Positions 24,183 through 34,811 of a DNA stretch of 64,000 bases are shown piece after piece. A model generated the notes under the pieces. It was given only the letters and a program-made list of their open reading frames with translations, ran no database searches and was not told the DNA's origin. The translations under genes and the position numbers were made by a program. Each line of letters starts with the position of its first letter. The stretch's first letter is position 1. The stretch is from Polaromonas sp. P2-4 (GTDB taxonomy: Bacteria > Pseudomonadota > Gammaproteobacteria > Burkholderiales > Burkholderiaceae_C), in assembly GCA_024703855.1 (NCBI GenBank), contig CP087965.1:3650001-3714000 (forward strand). Reading direction: 5' to 3'.

Positions 24183-24348
24183 ACTGGTGAAGCCGTGCGC
24201 CCTTGCTGTCCGGCGGAAGAAACGACGAGGCAATACGCCTGGACCCGGCGCCTCCGTCAAACGCCTGCCGCTGCCGCTGACCTCGGATGGCAACGGTATC
24301 ATGCGTGCCAGCCCTTCCCGAATCTTGTTGATCGTCTGCCCCTCCCCC

Positions 24349-25350
24349 ATGAAAAAGCCACAAGTCTTCACCGTTCACGATGTTGCCAGGCTCGCGGGTG
24401 TGTCAGCGATGACGGTGTCGTGAGCGCTGAACAACCCGGAGCGGGTAGCGGCCAACACGCTGCTCAAGGTGCGCGAAGTGGTGAGCCAAACCGGCTTCGT
24501 TCCCAACGGCATGGCCGGAGGCCTGCGTTCGTCACGTGCCAGGCTGGTGGCAGCGGTGCTGCCGACGCTCACCGGACCGGTGTTTCAGGAAACCGTGCGC
24601 TCGCTGAACCAGGCGCTGGACGAGCGAGGCTACCAGTTGATGATCGGGCAAAGCGGCTACGATGCGTCGCGCGAGGATGTGCTGCTTGACGCCATCATCC
24701 GCCGACGGCCCGACGGCATCGTGCTGACCGGCATCATGCATTCCGTCGAGGGGCGGCGGCAGCTGTTGGCCTCGGGCATCCCGGTGGTGGAAACCTGGGA
24801 TCTGACACCCACGCCTATTGACATGCTGGTGGGTTTTTCCCACGAACGTATCGGTGAAGCAGTCTGCCATTTTCTGCACAGCCGCGGCTACCGCCACCCG
24901 GTGCTGCTTAGTGCCGACGACCAACGGGCGGGCCGCCGTGCGGCAGGTTTTCAGCGCATGGCCCGCACGTTGGGCTTTGGGTCTGATGTGCCCACGCTGC
25001 TGGTTCCCGCGCCCACCACACTGGGCGCCGGGCGCGCCGCGCTCGCCGAGGTGCTGGCCAGCCATCCTCAGACCGACGCGCTGTTTTGCAGCTCCGACAT
25101 GCTTGCCCTGGGTGTGCTGATCGAGGCCCAGACACGCGGCCTGGCGGTACCCGGGCAACTGGCTGTCGTGGGCCTGGGCGACCTGGACTTTGCCGTCAAC
25201 CTGCAGCCGGCATTAACGACCGTGCGCATCGATGGCACGCGCATCGGGCGCACGGCAGCCCAGTTCATCGTTGATCGGGCGGAAGGTCGACAGGTCAACG
25301 AGCCGATCGTTGATATCGGCTTTGAAATCATCACGCGCGCCAGCGCCTGA
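24349..25350 (+). CDS. LacI-family transcriptional regulator with in-frame TGA at codon 25
   Basis: The N-terminal helix-turn-helix reads VHDVARLAGVSAMTVS, followed by TGA (24421-24423) where the family has Arg, then ALNNPERVAANTLLKV in the same frame. The rest is a complete periplasmic-binding-protein-like effector domain ending FEIITRASA. One C-to-T change (CGA to TGA) explains the stop; it is the only interruption in the window that is not an indel. It may be a true nonsense mutation or a base error. The gene precedes a GH3 glycosidase and a LacI-type palindrome, so it probably regulates that gene. Confidence 0.85.
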
Positions 25351-25363
25351 GCGGCTCCCAGTT

Positions 25364-25390
25364 GGCCAATCGTCCGATTGGCCTGATACC
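25364..25390 (+). terminator. Hairpin after the lacI-family gene
   Basis: GGCCAATCGTCCGATTGGCC is a perfect inverted repeat (25364-25383) followed by TGATACCTTTT, a plausible intrinsic terminator 13 bp after the stop codon. Confidence 0.6.
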
Positions 25391-25503
25391 TTTTGTGTAG
25401 CTGTTAAATCCGCAGCAATGTTACCGATACCTTTTGAATGCAGGTTTGGCGTGAACAAGGCTGAAACAGCGTGCGCACATTGTTTGTTAGTTTTAAATCA
25501 TTG

Positions 25504-25527
25504 ATTTACAAATAAATATTTGTAAAT
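25504..25527. repeat. AT-rich perfect inverted repeat
   Basis: ATTTACAAAT and ATTTGTAAAT are exact reverse complements separated by AAAT. It could be a regulator site or promoter structure. It is not followed by a T-run. Confidence 0.6.
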
Positions 25528-25600
25528 TATTAAAATGTATACGTAGTAAATAAGGGTATTTACTGGTTTTTCTTGGTTTTATGGCTGCTATTCTTGCCAA

Positions 25601-25620
25601 AAATGTTATCGATAACATTT
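25601..25620. promoter_or_regulatory. LacI-family-type operator
   Basis: AAATGTTATCGATAACATTT is a perfect 20-bp palindrome with the central CG typical of LacI/GntR-family operators (compare ATGTTACCGGTAACAT-type sites). It lies about 126 bp before the GH3 start. Confidence 0.7.
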
Positions 25621-25745
25621 TGTAGTTGCGCAAAGGCTTTCGACCGTTTCGGGGGCCTTTTGTGCAGTTGCTGGCCAGGGCGGACGTCATGTGACGCGAC
25701 TGGGAATTTGGTTTTTTCAAACCACCCCTACAACAGGAGACAAAC

Positions 25746-28031
25746 GTGAAAAGTACAACGCAACATTTTTTCCCAAAGAGACCGACTGCGCTGGGGGCCA
25801 GTGCGCTCATCGGTGCGCTCATGGTCGCGGCATGCGGCGGTGGCGGTGGCGGCGATGCGGTTGACACTGGCATTGACAATAGCATTGCTCAACCGGTTGT
25901 CAGTGCGCACGTCAAGAGCATTCTCACGGTTGAAGGCAAGCAGTTCAAGGACTCGAACGGCAATGGCCAGCTCGACAAATATGAAGACTGGCGCCGTTCC
26001 GTTGATCAGCGCGTCGATGATCTGGTCTCGAAGATGACCACTGAGGAAAAAGTCGGGATGATGCTGATCGACACCCTGAACTCGGATACGGGCGGTTCAG
26101 TTTCGCAAACGGCGTTCAATTTCATCAACACGCAAAAGATGAACCGCTTCATCTTCCGCAATGTGGTGAGCGCCACCCCGATAGCGGGACAGGTCACCCC
26201 TGAGCAGGCTGCGAAGTTTACGAATGCGGTCCAGGAAATGACCGAAGCCACGCGCCTGGGCATCCCCGCAGTGTTCAAGTCCAATGCCCGCAACCACTAT
26301 GAAAAAGACCCCCGCTTCGGCATCAGTGAGGCAGCGGGTGCCTTCACCGAGTTCCCAAAGGAGGCTGGCCTGGCCTCGGCTTCGCTGGGCGCGGGGGACA
26401 TGTCATTGATGAAAAATTTTGCCACGGTCATGGGGGATGAGTGGAAGTCCATTGGCCTGCGCGGCATGTACGGCTATATGGCCGATCTCTCGACCGAGCC
26501 GCGCTGGTATCGCGTGCACGAAACCTTCACCGAAGATGCCGACCTGAACGCCAACATCATGAAGACGCTGGTGGAAACTCTGCAGGGCACCACAGTCAAG
26601 GATGGCACCTCGGTTAACCTGAACTCTGCGGTCGCGCTGACCTTGAAGCACTTCCCCGGTGGCGGCCCGCAAGAGGGCGGGTTCGATCCGCACTACGCTC
26701 ATGGCAAGAACCAGGTCTATCCGGGCGGCAATTTCGCTTACCACCTGAAGCCGTTTATGGCCGCCCTCAATGCCGGGGTGTCCTCGATCATGCCGTACTA
26801 CGGTGTGCCGATCAACGTGACCTATGAGGGCGTCACCTACGACCAGGTCGGCTTTGCCTTTTCGAAGCAGGTCATCACCGATCTGTTGCGCGGCAAACTC
26901 GGCTTCAAGGGCTACGTGAACTCCGACACCGGCATCATCAACGATCGTGCCTGGGGTCTGGAAAAGAAGACCGTGCCGGAGCGCGTCGCCGCTGCCTTGA
27001 ATGGCGGTACGGAAACCCTGTCGGGGTTCAATGTGAACAAGACCATTATGGATCTGGTGAAGGCCGGGCTGGTTAGCGAAACCCGGGTTACCGAAGCCGC
27101 GAAGCGCCTGCTGAAAGAGCAATTCCAGCTGGGCCTGTTCGAAAACCCGTACGTCGATTCCAGCAAGGCTGCCGGTATCATCGGCAATGACAAGAACCGC
27201 GCCGTGGGTATGGAAATTCAGCGCAAGTCCATCGCTCTGCTGCAAAACCAGGACATGGGTACTGGCACCAAGGCTTTGCCGCTGAAGGCTGGCGCCAAGG
27301 TCTACACCATGGGCTTGGCCAAGGCGGACGCCGAGAAGTATGGCTACACGGTAACCGACGGCGAAGCCCTGGTGGGGGTGTTCGGCCTAGCGCTGCGGGT
27401 CACGACTACGCGGTCATCCGGGTTGAAGTGTCCAACAACAACCTGGTGCCTGGTACCACGACGAGGGTAACGAGCACCTACAAGAGCGATGATTCTGCGA
27501 CTGGTGGCCGCATTAACCCTGCCACCGGCAAGTCTTGGGGTTCTGAAGATCGTTGCGTTGCCAAGGCTGATTACTCGGTCGAGGATGCGACCAAGGCCTG
27601 TCTGGATAATGGTTTGGGCTTTGGCGGTTCCTTCCCGTGGGAGAACGGAAAAATGTCGTTCACCGAGATGGCGGCTGCGCAGTCATGGCAGATTTCGCCG
27701 TCGCTGGACAAAATCCAGGCGGTCATGAACGAAGTTGGTGCGAAGAAGACGGTTCTCTCCATCTACTTCCGCCAGCCCTATGTTCTTGACGATGCCAGCG
27801 GCCTGAAGGGCGCAGGTGCCATTGTGGCCGGCTTCGGCGTGAGCAACACCGCGCTGCTGGACGTGCTGAGCGGCAAGGTCCTGGCAACGGGAGCGGCTTT
27901 CAAGCCGCAAGGCAAGCTGCCGTCTGCGCTGGCCAACAATTCTGCAGGCCATTGTCGACAACCAGCCGGACGTTCCGGGCTATCCGGCGAAGGACACGCT
28001 GTATCCGTTCGGCTTCGGGTTGACTTACTGA
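25746..28031 (+). CDS. Glycoside hydrolase family 3 lipoprotein, two frameshifts
   Basis: Probable periplasmic or outer-membrane beta-glycosidase. The N-terminal signal ends in a lipobox with Cys30 followed by a poly-Gly stretch. A calcium-loop-like DSNGNGQLDKYEDW comes next, then the (beta/alpha)8 domain with the KHFPGGG region and the putative nucleophile Asp in GYVNSDTGI. The C-terminal domain ends YPFGFGLTY. Breaks are near 27390 and 27940. Start GTG at 25746 follows ACAGGAGAC. No transporter or other sugar gene is adjacent. Substrate unknown. Confidence 0.88.
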
Positions 28032-28102
28032 GCGGTCCTCCTCAATAAAGACCGCATTTGTCAGAAGCACGCCCGATAGTATTGGGCGTGTGCAGGCAGT
28101 CA

Positions 28103-28137
28103 AACCCCGCCTTCCCTGGAAGTCGGGGTTTTTTTAT
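28103..28137 (+). terminator. Intrinsic terminator after the GH3 gene
   Basis: AACCCCG (28103-28109) pairs with CGGGGTT (28124-28130) and is followed by a T-run. A second hairpin, CACGCCC/GGGCGTG (28068-28090), lies upstream. Confidence 0.85.
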
Positions 28138-28186
28138 AGAGTGGTCAGGGCCATGGGAGCATTGAGGCTAGATGCCAAGCATGGCC

Positions 28187-28923
28187 TCAAGGCAGTTCCA
28201 CGCCGCCCATGCGCGCCGCGATGGTGCTGGCGCGCGAGGCCAGGTAGCCCGAGCCCGGGCGGGTTTCAAAATACTTGGGGCGCGGCAGCATCACGGCCAG
28301 GCGTGCGGCTTCGTAGGCGCTCAATTTGGAGGCGGGTTTGCGGTAGTAATGCTGGGCGGCGGCTTCTGCGCCAAAAACGCCTTCACCCCATTCGACGCTG
28401 TTGAGGTAAATCTCCAGGATGCGCTGCTTGTCCAGCAGGGCTTCCAGCAGCAGCGTGAGCAGCAGCTCCTGGCCTTTGCGCAGCAGTGTGCGTTCGCCCG
28501 ACAGAAAAAGGTTTTTGGCCAGTTGTTGCGTGATGGTGGAGCCGCCGATAATTTTTGCCGGTTTAGTCGCCTTGCCTGCCGCTAATCGGCTGGTGGACTG
28601 CGCCCGCGCTGCTCGGCCTTGGCGTTTTTATCCCAGGCCTTTTCAAGCGCTTCCAGGTCCAGGCCCTCGTGCTCGAGGAAGCTGGCATCTTCGGAGGCGA
28701 TGATAGCCCGTTTGAGGTTGTCCGATACCTCGGCATAGGGCACCCATTGCTGACGCCATTTCAACGCGCCCGTGTTTTTGGCGACAAGGTAGGCCTCCGA
28801 GCGCTGAAAGGCGGTGGACTCGGGATTGACCACGGCCATCAGGGCAATGCGCGCCACAAAATAGATTTGCAGGGCCAGCGCGGCCAGCAGCGCCAGACCC
28901 AGCAAGCGCAGCAGCGCTTTCAT
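28187..28923 (-). CDS. mtgA: Monofunctional peptidoglycan glycosyltransferase MtgA, one frameshift
   Basis: Membrane-anchored GT51 enzyme that polymerises glycan strands without transpeptidation. An N-terminal membrane segment is followed by [17 protein letters not shown] with the catalytic Glu, and after a break near 28603 by [20 protein letters not shown] and [17 protein letters not shown]. The last residues are [15 protein letters not shown]. The start overlaps the aroE stop as ATGA. Confidence 0.92.
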
Positions 28924-29770
28924 GCGCCTGGCACCTGCAACTTCTCCCGCATTTCCTGCAGCACCTGCCCGGACGGCGGCCGCACGCCGCGCCACAGCTC
29001 AAACGCCTCGGCGGCCTGCTCGACCAGCATGCCCAGGCCGTCGCGCGGCTGGGCGCCGTGTTCAGTGGCCCAGCTCATGAAGCCGGCAGCGGCGGGGCCG
29101 TACATCATGTCGTAGGCCAGCGCGCCGGGCCTGAGCACGCGGGGGTCAACCGGCACGCCAGCGCCCGCCAGGCTGCTGGCGCTGGCGTTGATGATCACGT
29201 CAAAATCGGCCTCCAGCCCTTGTATATCAAGCGCTATTAGCTCTGTTTTTGATAGCAATACTTGCATGGACGGGTGTGCTTTATGGCGGGCCACCAGCGC
29301 GTCGGCCTTGGCCCGGGTGCGGTTGACCAGCACCAGCCGGCGCGGCCCGGCGGCCAGCAACGGAGCCAGCGCACCGGCACCGGCACCCCCGCGCCTATCA
29401 GCAGCACATCACGCCCGGCCAGCGAAACACCGGCATTGTTCTGGATGTCATTGACCAGCCCCACGCCATCGGTGTTGTCGGCGTGGATGGCGCTGCCGTC
29501 CAGTTTGAGGGTGTTGGCGGCCTGGGCCAGTTGCGCCCTGTCGGTTTTGCTGCTGGCGGCCTCAAAGGCCTCCAGCTTGAACGGCACCGTCACGTTGCAG
29601 CCGCGCACGCCGTTTTGCACCAGCTGCACCAGCGTGGCGGCAAAACCATCCAGCGGTACGAGCAGTTTGTCGTAATGCAGGGTCTGCCCGGTCAGCTCGG
29701 CAAAGCGCGCATGAATCAGCGGTGACTTGCTGTGCGCAATCGGATTGCCCAGGACGTAGTACTTATCCAT
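28920..29770 (-). CDS. aroE: Shikimate dehydrogenase AroE, one frameshift
   Basis: NADPH-dependent reduction of 3-dehydroshikimate. Seen: LGNPIAHSKSPLIHARFA, NVTVPFK with the catalytic Lys, ADNTDGVG, the nucleotide-binding segment VLLIGAG (broken near 29375), NRTRAKA, and the C-terminal GMLVEQAAEAFELW. Between the cofactor motif and the INASASS segment, about 19 residues (LSKTELIALDIQGLEADF) are encoded by the dispersed repeat. The protein has about the normal length, so the element may replace a variable helix or loop. Confidence 0.93.
29202..29257 (-). repeat. Dispersed repeat copy embedded in frame in aroE
   Basis: On the minus strand it begins TGCTATCAAAAACAGAGCTA and ends GGGCTGGAGGCCGATTTT. 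The internal hairpin CTTG-ATATA-CAAG is kept. It is read in the same frame as the murG copy. Confidence 0.75.
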
Positions 29771-29816
29771 GATGTGAGGCGCGGTCTATGGGTGTTGGCG
29801 TGCGGGTCGGCCAGCT

Positions 29817-30664
29817 TCAGCGGCTGGTCAGCTTCGTTTCAAGCGTATCTTCCCGCGTGAACTTGAAGCGCGATACGACCACAATCTGGTCGGCCTTGCG
29901 GCGCATGGCATCGCTGAACCTGCCGAAAGGTCCGGTGCCGCGGACGATGCTTTGCGCCCGCCGGTCCAGCGTCAGGTTGCCCGAGGTTTCGACCACTTCG
30001 GTGTCCAGAATGCGGCCATCAAAATTGACGGTCACGATCATGGTGAGTGCGCCATACAGTTTTTTGCCGGCCAGTTCGGGGAAATTAACGGTGCCCTTGT
30101 CTTCAATCTTGCGGCGCAGTTCGTCGTAGTACACCGCATAGACTTCTTCGCGGGTGGCCGGGCTGATGTAGCGTTTTTTGGGTCGCGCATTTTCTTCATT
30201 GATGCGTTTTTCAATTTCGGCCAGGATTTTGATCAGCTGTTTGCGCTTTTCCTCGCGCTGCGCCTGTACCGGGTCATTGGCCGGCAACTTGGGGTCCGGC
30301 GGCGGCATGGAGGCCAGCGCCTTTTGATCTGTGCCAGCAACTGGGTTTGTTGCTCCTGCAAGGACTCGACCTTGCGCTGTTCGTCCTCGGTCGCATCGCC
30401 CAACTCCATCAGGGCCGAGGGCGGCAGCGGCGAGGTGGCGCGGCCTTTTCGAGCTGGCCGCCGCCCGCCAGCGAGGCCTGCGCAATGGCCTTGGCAAAGT
30501 CCGGCTTCTCATTGGATTTGGCATTGACCAGAATCACTTCAAGCGGCGTGTCTTTGAACACGCGGTTAAAGCGCTCTCGGATCGACAAAGCGCACGGTGA
30601 GCAGCACCGCGTGGACGGCGATGGATGCGCCCAGGGCAATTTGCAGTGTGCTTGGTGACTTCAC
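29817..30664 (-). CDS. TonB-family protein, three frameshifts
   Basis: Energy-transducer type protein. The N-terminal LQIALGASIAVHAVLLTVRF is a signal anchor. Then come a coiled-coil stretch rich in Glu/Lys and a C-terminal TonB-like fold (YGALTMIVTVNFDGRILDTEVVETSG). The start GTG at 30664 gives the membrane anchor. Breaks lie near 30597, 30447 and 30330. No ExbB/ExbD genes are adjacent, and the placement aroE-tonB-rnb is a usual Comamonadaceae order in my recollection. The partner receptor cannot be inferred. Confidence 0.8.
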
Positions 30665-30713
30665 AGAACGGAATTATCAGTTGTTATGGGGGAATGATCG
30701 GCCGCTATCCGCA

Positions 30714-32783
30714 CTAGGCGGCGGCTGCCAGCGCACCTGCAGCATCCGCGGCGGGCTCATCGACATCGACCGCAATCGAGATCGGCCCGGCCGCCATGTC
30801 GGACTCGCCGTCTTCTCCGTTTTCCTCTTCGATCAGCTCTGCGGCTTCCTCTGGGGCAGTATCCAGCCGCTCAACCACGGTGCCTGAAATGTCCAGCGTG
30901 ATCTCGTCAATCGCGCCCAGTTTCACGCGCACCCTGGCACCGCGCGGCAAGCCCTGCGCACCCATCGCCGGCAGCACCAGCGGCAAGTCGTCGGCGCGCA
31001 CCAGGTTGTCCTTGAACGCCGTGGCGGTCAGCTCGGTGATGCCGTGTTGCTCCAGGTATTTCAGCGTCCAGTAGCGTTCAATGCCGGCCTGAAAACCGTT
31101 GTAGGCGCTGTAGGCCGCATCAAAACCCGAGATGATGGAAAACAGCTCGGTGTCTTTGGGCTTGAAGGGCGCGGCCAGTGCGGCGGTGCGGCCATGGCGC
31201 ACGCAGGCAATGATTTGCCACTGATTGACCAGGTCGGTATAGCGGCGCAGCGGCGAGGTGCTCCAGGCATAGCTTTTGACGCCCAGGCCGGCGTGCGGCA
31301 GGGCCCGGGTGCCCATGCGCACCTTCACGCCCGGTGCCAGGCTGGCCTGGCTGCGATAAATACCCGGCACGCCGTGCTCGGCCAACCACTCGCCCCAGGT
31401 GCTGTTGGCCAGAATCATGGCTTCGGCCACGATCAGGTCCAGCGGCGCCCCGCGCTGGCGGGTGCTGATGCTGACGGTTTCTTCGCCCTGCGGCTCCGCA
31501 CCGGTTGGGTTGTCGAGCCTGAAGTTGTAGTCGGGCCGGTTGAAGTGTTCGGGCTTGCTGCGCACGACTTCGCGCTGGCTTTTAAGGTGTTTGGCCAAGC
31601 GGTGCAGGAAGGACAGCTCAACGCCCCAAAGCACATCAACCGGCGGGCTTGTCAGCGCCGCTTCAAAAACGCTTCGGTCAGCACGCTGTCCAGCACATCG
31701 TGGCGCAGGTTGCTGACGATGGGCACCTGCTCCAGGCGCGTGGCGGTTTCCCGGATTTCAAACGTCGCCTCATCAAGCGTGACGTAGAGCGACAGCGCCG
31801 GGCAGTTGCGGCCCTCCAGCAGGGTGTAGTTTTGCACCACGTCGTCGGGCAGCATGGTCAGCTTGTAGCCCGGCATGTAAACGGTCGAGAGGCGCGCGGC
31901 CCACCGTATCCAGCGGGCTGCCGGGCAGCACGGCCAGGCCGGGCGCTGCAATATGAATGCCCAGCGTGACGGTGCCGCTGCCCAGGCCCTGCACCGACAG
32001 CGCATCGTCAATCTCGGTGGTGCTGGAGTCGTCGATGGAAAACGCTTTCACATCCGCCAGCGGCAACTCGTCTTTGACTTGGGGCGCCTGCAAGGCCGGG
32101 AAGGCCGTGCCTTTGGGGAAGTTTTCAAACAGAAAGCGCTTCCAGTGAAACTGGTAGGGCGAGGCAATGGCACCGGCTTGTTGCAGCAAGTCCAGCGGCG
32201 CTGTGTGTGTGCTCCATGAGGCTTCGACCACGGCCTTGTATTCCGCGCTGTTTTTGTCGGGCTTGAAAAGAATTTTGTAAAGCTGTTCGCGAACCGGCGC
32301 GGGGCACTGGCCTTGCGCCAGTTCTTCGGCCCAGGCGGTGATTTGGGCGGCAAGCTGTTTTTTCTTTTCGATGGCGCCAAGGGCCTGCTGCAGAATTTCA
32401 GCGGGGGCTTTGCGGAAGCGGCCTTTGCCGGCCCGGCGGAAATAGTGCGGTGCCTCAAACAGGCGAAACAGCGCCGCGGCCTGCTGTTCGAGGGAAGCTG
32501 GTTTTGCTGCGTCCGAGCTGAAATAGTCGCGCGCCAGGTCGGCAAAGCCAAATTCTTCTTCGCTGGCAAACTCCCAGGCCAGGTCCAGCTCGATCTCTGC
32601 GCTTAACTTTTGCCCAGTGGCCACCAGTTCGGCAGGGGCCGGTTTTTCAAATTTCAGCAGGGCATTGGCGGTCTTGACCTTGACGCGCTTGCCCGAGTCG
32701 AGCTCGACCTGCAGCGACGCGTCGCTCTCCGACAAAATCCGGCCGGCCAGAAACTTGCCGGTTTCTTCAAACAATACAAACAA
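30714..32783 (-). CDS. rnb: RNase II-family 3'-5' exoribonuclease, two frameshifts
   Basis: Processive single-strand RNA exonuclease. The RNB catalytic motif is FSIDDSSTTEIDDALSV, with conserved YMPGYKLTMLPDDV and SPLRRYTDLVNQW. It is followed by an S1-like segment (GARVRVKLGAIDEITLDISGTVV) and an acidic, Ala-rich C-terminal tail. Breaks lie near 31900 and 31655. Start ATG at 32783. Total about 690 residues, in the RNase II range. I cannot separate RNase II from a close paralogue on sequence alone. Confidence 0.9.
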
Positions 32784-32850
32784 AACGGGATCCTTTGAGT
32801 GTCTTTAATGACTTGCGGCTAGTGTAATCAGGCTGCCCGCTCGCCTGACT

Positions 32851-33446
32851 TCAGGCCAGGGCCAGAAAATCCAGAATCGCCGGCAAATGCAGGTCGAAAT
32901 CGCTCAAGGCATGGTCGCCACCTTCCAGCAGGCGCAGTTGTGCGCCTTGGTAACGGGCCGCCATTTCGCGCCAGTCCAGTAGCTCGTCGCCTTTGGCAAT
33001 GACGGCCAGGTAGTTTTGCGGGGCCTTCAGCGGCCCGGCGTGCAGGGCGCGCAGCTCATCCACAAAGCGGGGTTCAAAAAGAAGCGCTGCTGGTTGTTTT
33101 GCCAGACGGTTTGCTCGCCGATGTGGCGCTTCAGGTCGCGGGCCGGGTTGACTGCAGGGTTGAGCAGCACCGCCTTGCAGTCGGTTTGCTCGGCCACCCA
33201 GGTCGCATAAAAGCCACCCAGCGAGGAACCCACGACGGCCAGGCTTTCAAATCCGGCCTCTTGCGGCCAGCTTGCAATGCCGTCCATCAGCAACTCAATG
33301 GCCGCGCGCGGGGAGGGCGGCAACTGCGGGCACCACCAGCGCACGGCGGGGTGCTGCGTTTGCACGATGGCAGCCATTTTTTCCGCCTTGGCGGATTGGG
33401 GGGACGAACGAAATCCGTGCAGGTAGAGCAGGTGGGTGGTGCGCAT
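32851..33446 (-). CDS. YqiA-like alpha/beta-hydrolase, one frameshift
   Basis: Small esterase of the YqiA/UPF0227 type: LLYLHGFRSSPQSAKAE, the nucleophile elbow GSSLGGFYAT, NPAVNPA, then in another frame VIAKGDELLDWRE and the catalytic His in EGGDHALSDFD. The break is near 33068. The start ATG at 33446 places YLHGF near the N-terminus as in the family. Substrate unknown. Confidence 0.85.
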
Positions 33447-33526
33447 GCTGCGATGGTAAGCGGGCGGCTTTGCTGGCAAAAAGTGGCAGAAGCAGCGGGG
33501 TGGATGATTTTTTGCCATTTTCAAGC

Positions 33527-33582
33527 AAAAAATGCCTATGGCCCAATCAGAACGGGCGTAAGTAGCTATCATATTAATAGCA
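33527..33582 (-). repeat. Dispersed ~55-bp repeat, copy 3
   Basis: On the minus strand: TGCTATTAATATGATAGCTA, ACGCCCG, ATTGGGCCATAGGCATTTTT. It sits in the divergent gap between the YqiA-like gene and rodA and has both hairpins (GCTAT/ATAGC and GCCC/GGGC). Confidence 0.8.
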
Positions 33583-33658
33583 TATAAAGCCAGTTCGGCC
33601 ACCCCTCTTGCGCGATTTGCGCGATGGACCGCTTCCCGGCTGACCGATAATCAGGCGC

Positions 33659-34811
33659 ATGGCCGCCGTTTTTGACAAACCTTCCCTTTACCAGCGCACG
33701 CTTCCCCTGCTGCAGGGCTTTGACGGTCTGCTGGCCTTTGCGGTGTTTCTGCTGGCCTGTGCCGGCCTGCTGATCATGTACTCGTCGGGCTACGACCATG
33801 GCAGCCGCTTTATGGACCATGGCCGCAACATGCTGATTGCCGGGGCCATCATGTTTGTGGTGGCGCAGATTCCGCCGCAGCGCCTGATGACGTTTGCCGT
33901 GCCGGTCTACACCGTGGGGGTGGCGCTGCTGATCGCGGTGGCCTTTTTCGGCATCACCAAAAAGGCGCGCGGCGCTGGCTCAACGTCGGGGTGGTGATTC
34001 AGCCCAGTGAAATCCTGAAAATTGCGATGCCACTGATGCTGGCCTGGTGGTTCCAGAAGCGTGAAGGGCAGCTGCGTCCGTTGGACTTTCTGGCGGCCGG
34101 CCTGCTGCTGCTGGTGCCGGTTGGCCTGATCATGAAACAACCCGACCTGGGCACCTCCCTGCTGGTGCTGGCGGCCGGCCTGGCGGTGATCTTTTTGCCG
34201 GCTTGAGCTGGAAGCTGATTGTTCCGCCTGTGCTGCTGGGCCTAGTGGGCGTTTTCCTGGTGGTGTGGTTTGAGCCGCAACTGTGCGCCGATGGCATGCG
34301 CTGGCCCATCCTGCATGATTACCAGCAGCAGCGCATCTGCACCCTGCTGGACCCGTCGCGTGACCCGCTGGGCAAGGGCTTTCACATCATCCAGGGCATG
34401 ATCGCCATCGGCTCGGGCGGTGTGTTTGGCAAGGGCTTCATGGCCGGCACACAGACGCACCTGGAGTTCATTCCCGAGCGCACCACCGACTTTATTTTTG
34501 CCGCCTATTCCGAAGAGTTCGGCCTGGTCGGCAACCTGCTGCTGATCGCCGGTTTTATCTTCCTGATTTTGCGCGGGCTGGCGATTGCGCTGGAAGCCTC
34601 CACGCTGTTTGCGCGGCTGCTGGCTGGCGCACTGACCATGATTTTTTTCACCTATGCCTTTGTCAACATGGGCATGGTCAGCGGCATTTTGCCGGTGGTG
34701 GGTGTTCCCCTGCCCTTTATCAGCTACGGTGGCACCGCCATGGTCACGCTGGGGCTGGCCATTGGCATCCTGATGTCGATTGCCAAGGCCAAGCGATTGG
34801 TGCAATCTTGA
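33659..34811 (+). CDS. rodA: Peptidoglycan polymerase RodA, two frameshifts
   Basis: SEDS-family glycosyltransferase of the elongation machinery. There are about ten membrane segments: [18 protein letters not shown], then [45 protein letters not shown] and [13 protein letters not shown]. Breaks are near 33970 and at 34190-34205 (T5 where T6 gives [11 protein letters not shown]). It stands apart from mre/mrd genes here. The last bases overlap the next gene (TTGA). Confidence 0.92.

Larger units (their letters stand above)
25351..25745. promoter_or_regulatory. Regulatory region between lacI-family gene and GH3 gene
   Basis: A 395-bp gene-free stretch, AT-rich in the middle. It holds the terminator at 25364, the repeated word GATACCTTTTG (25385 and 25428), an imperfect operator-like ATGTTACCGATACC (25419-25432), the AT-rich palindrome at 25504-25527, the LacI-type operator at 25601-25620, and the ribosome-binding site ACAGGAGACAAAC of the GH3 gene. 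Confidence 0.6.
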
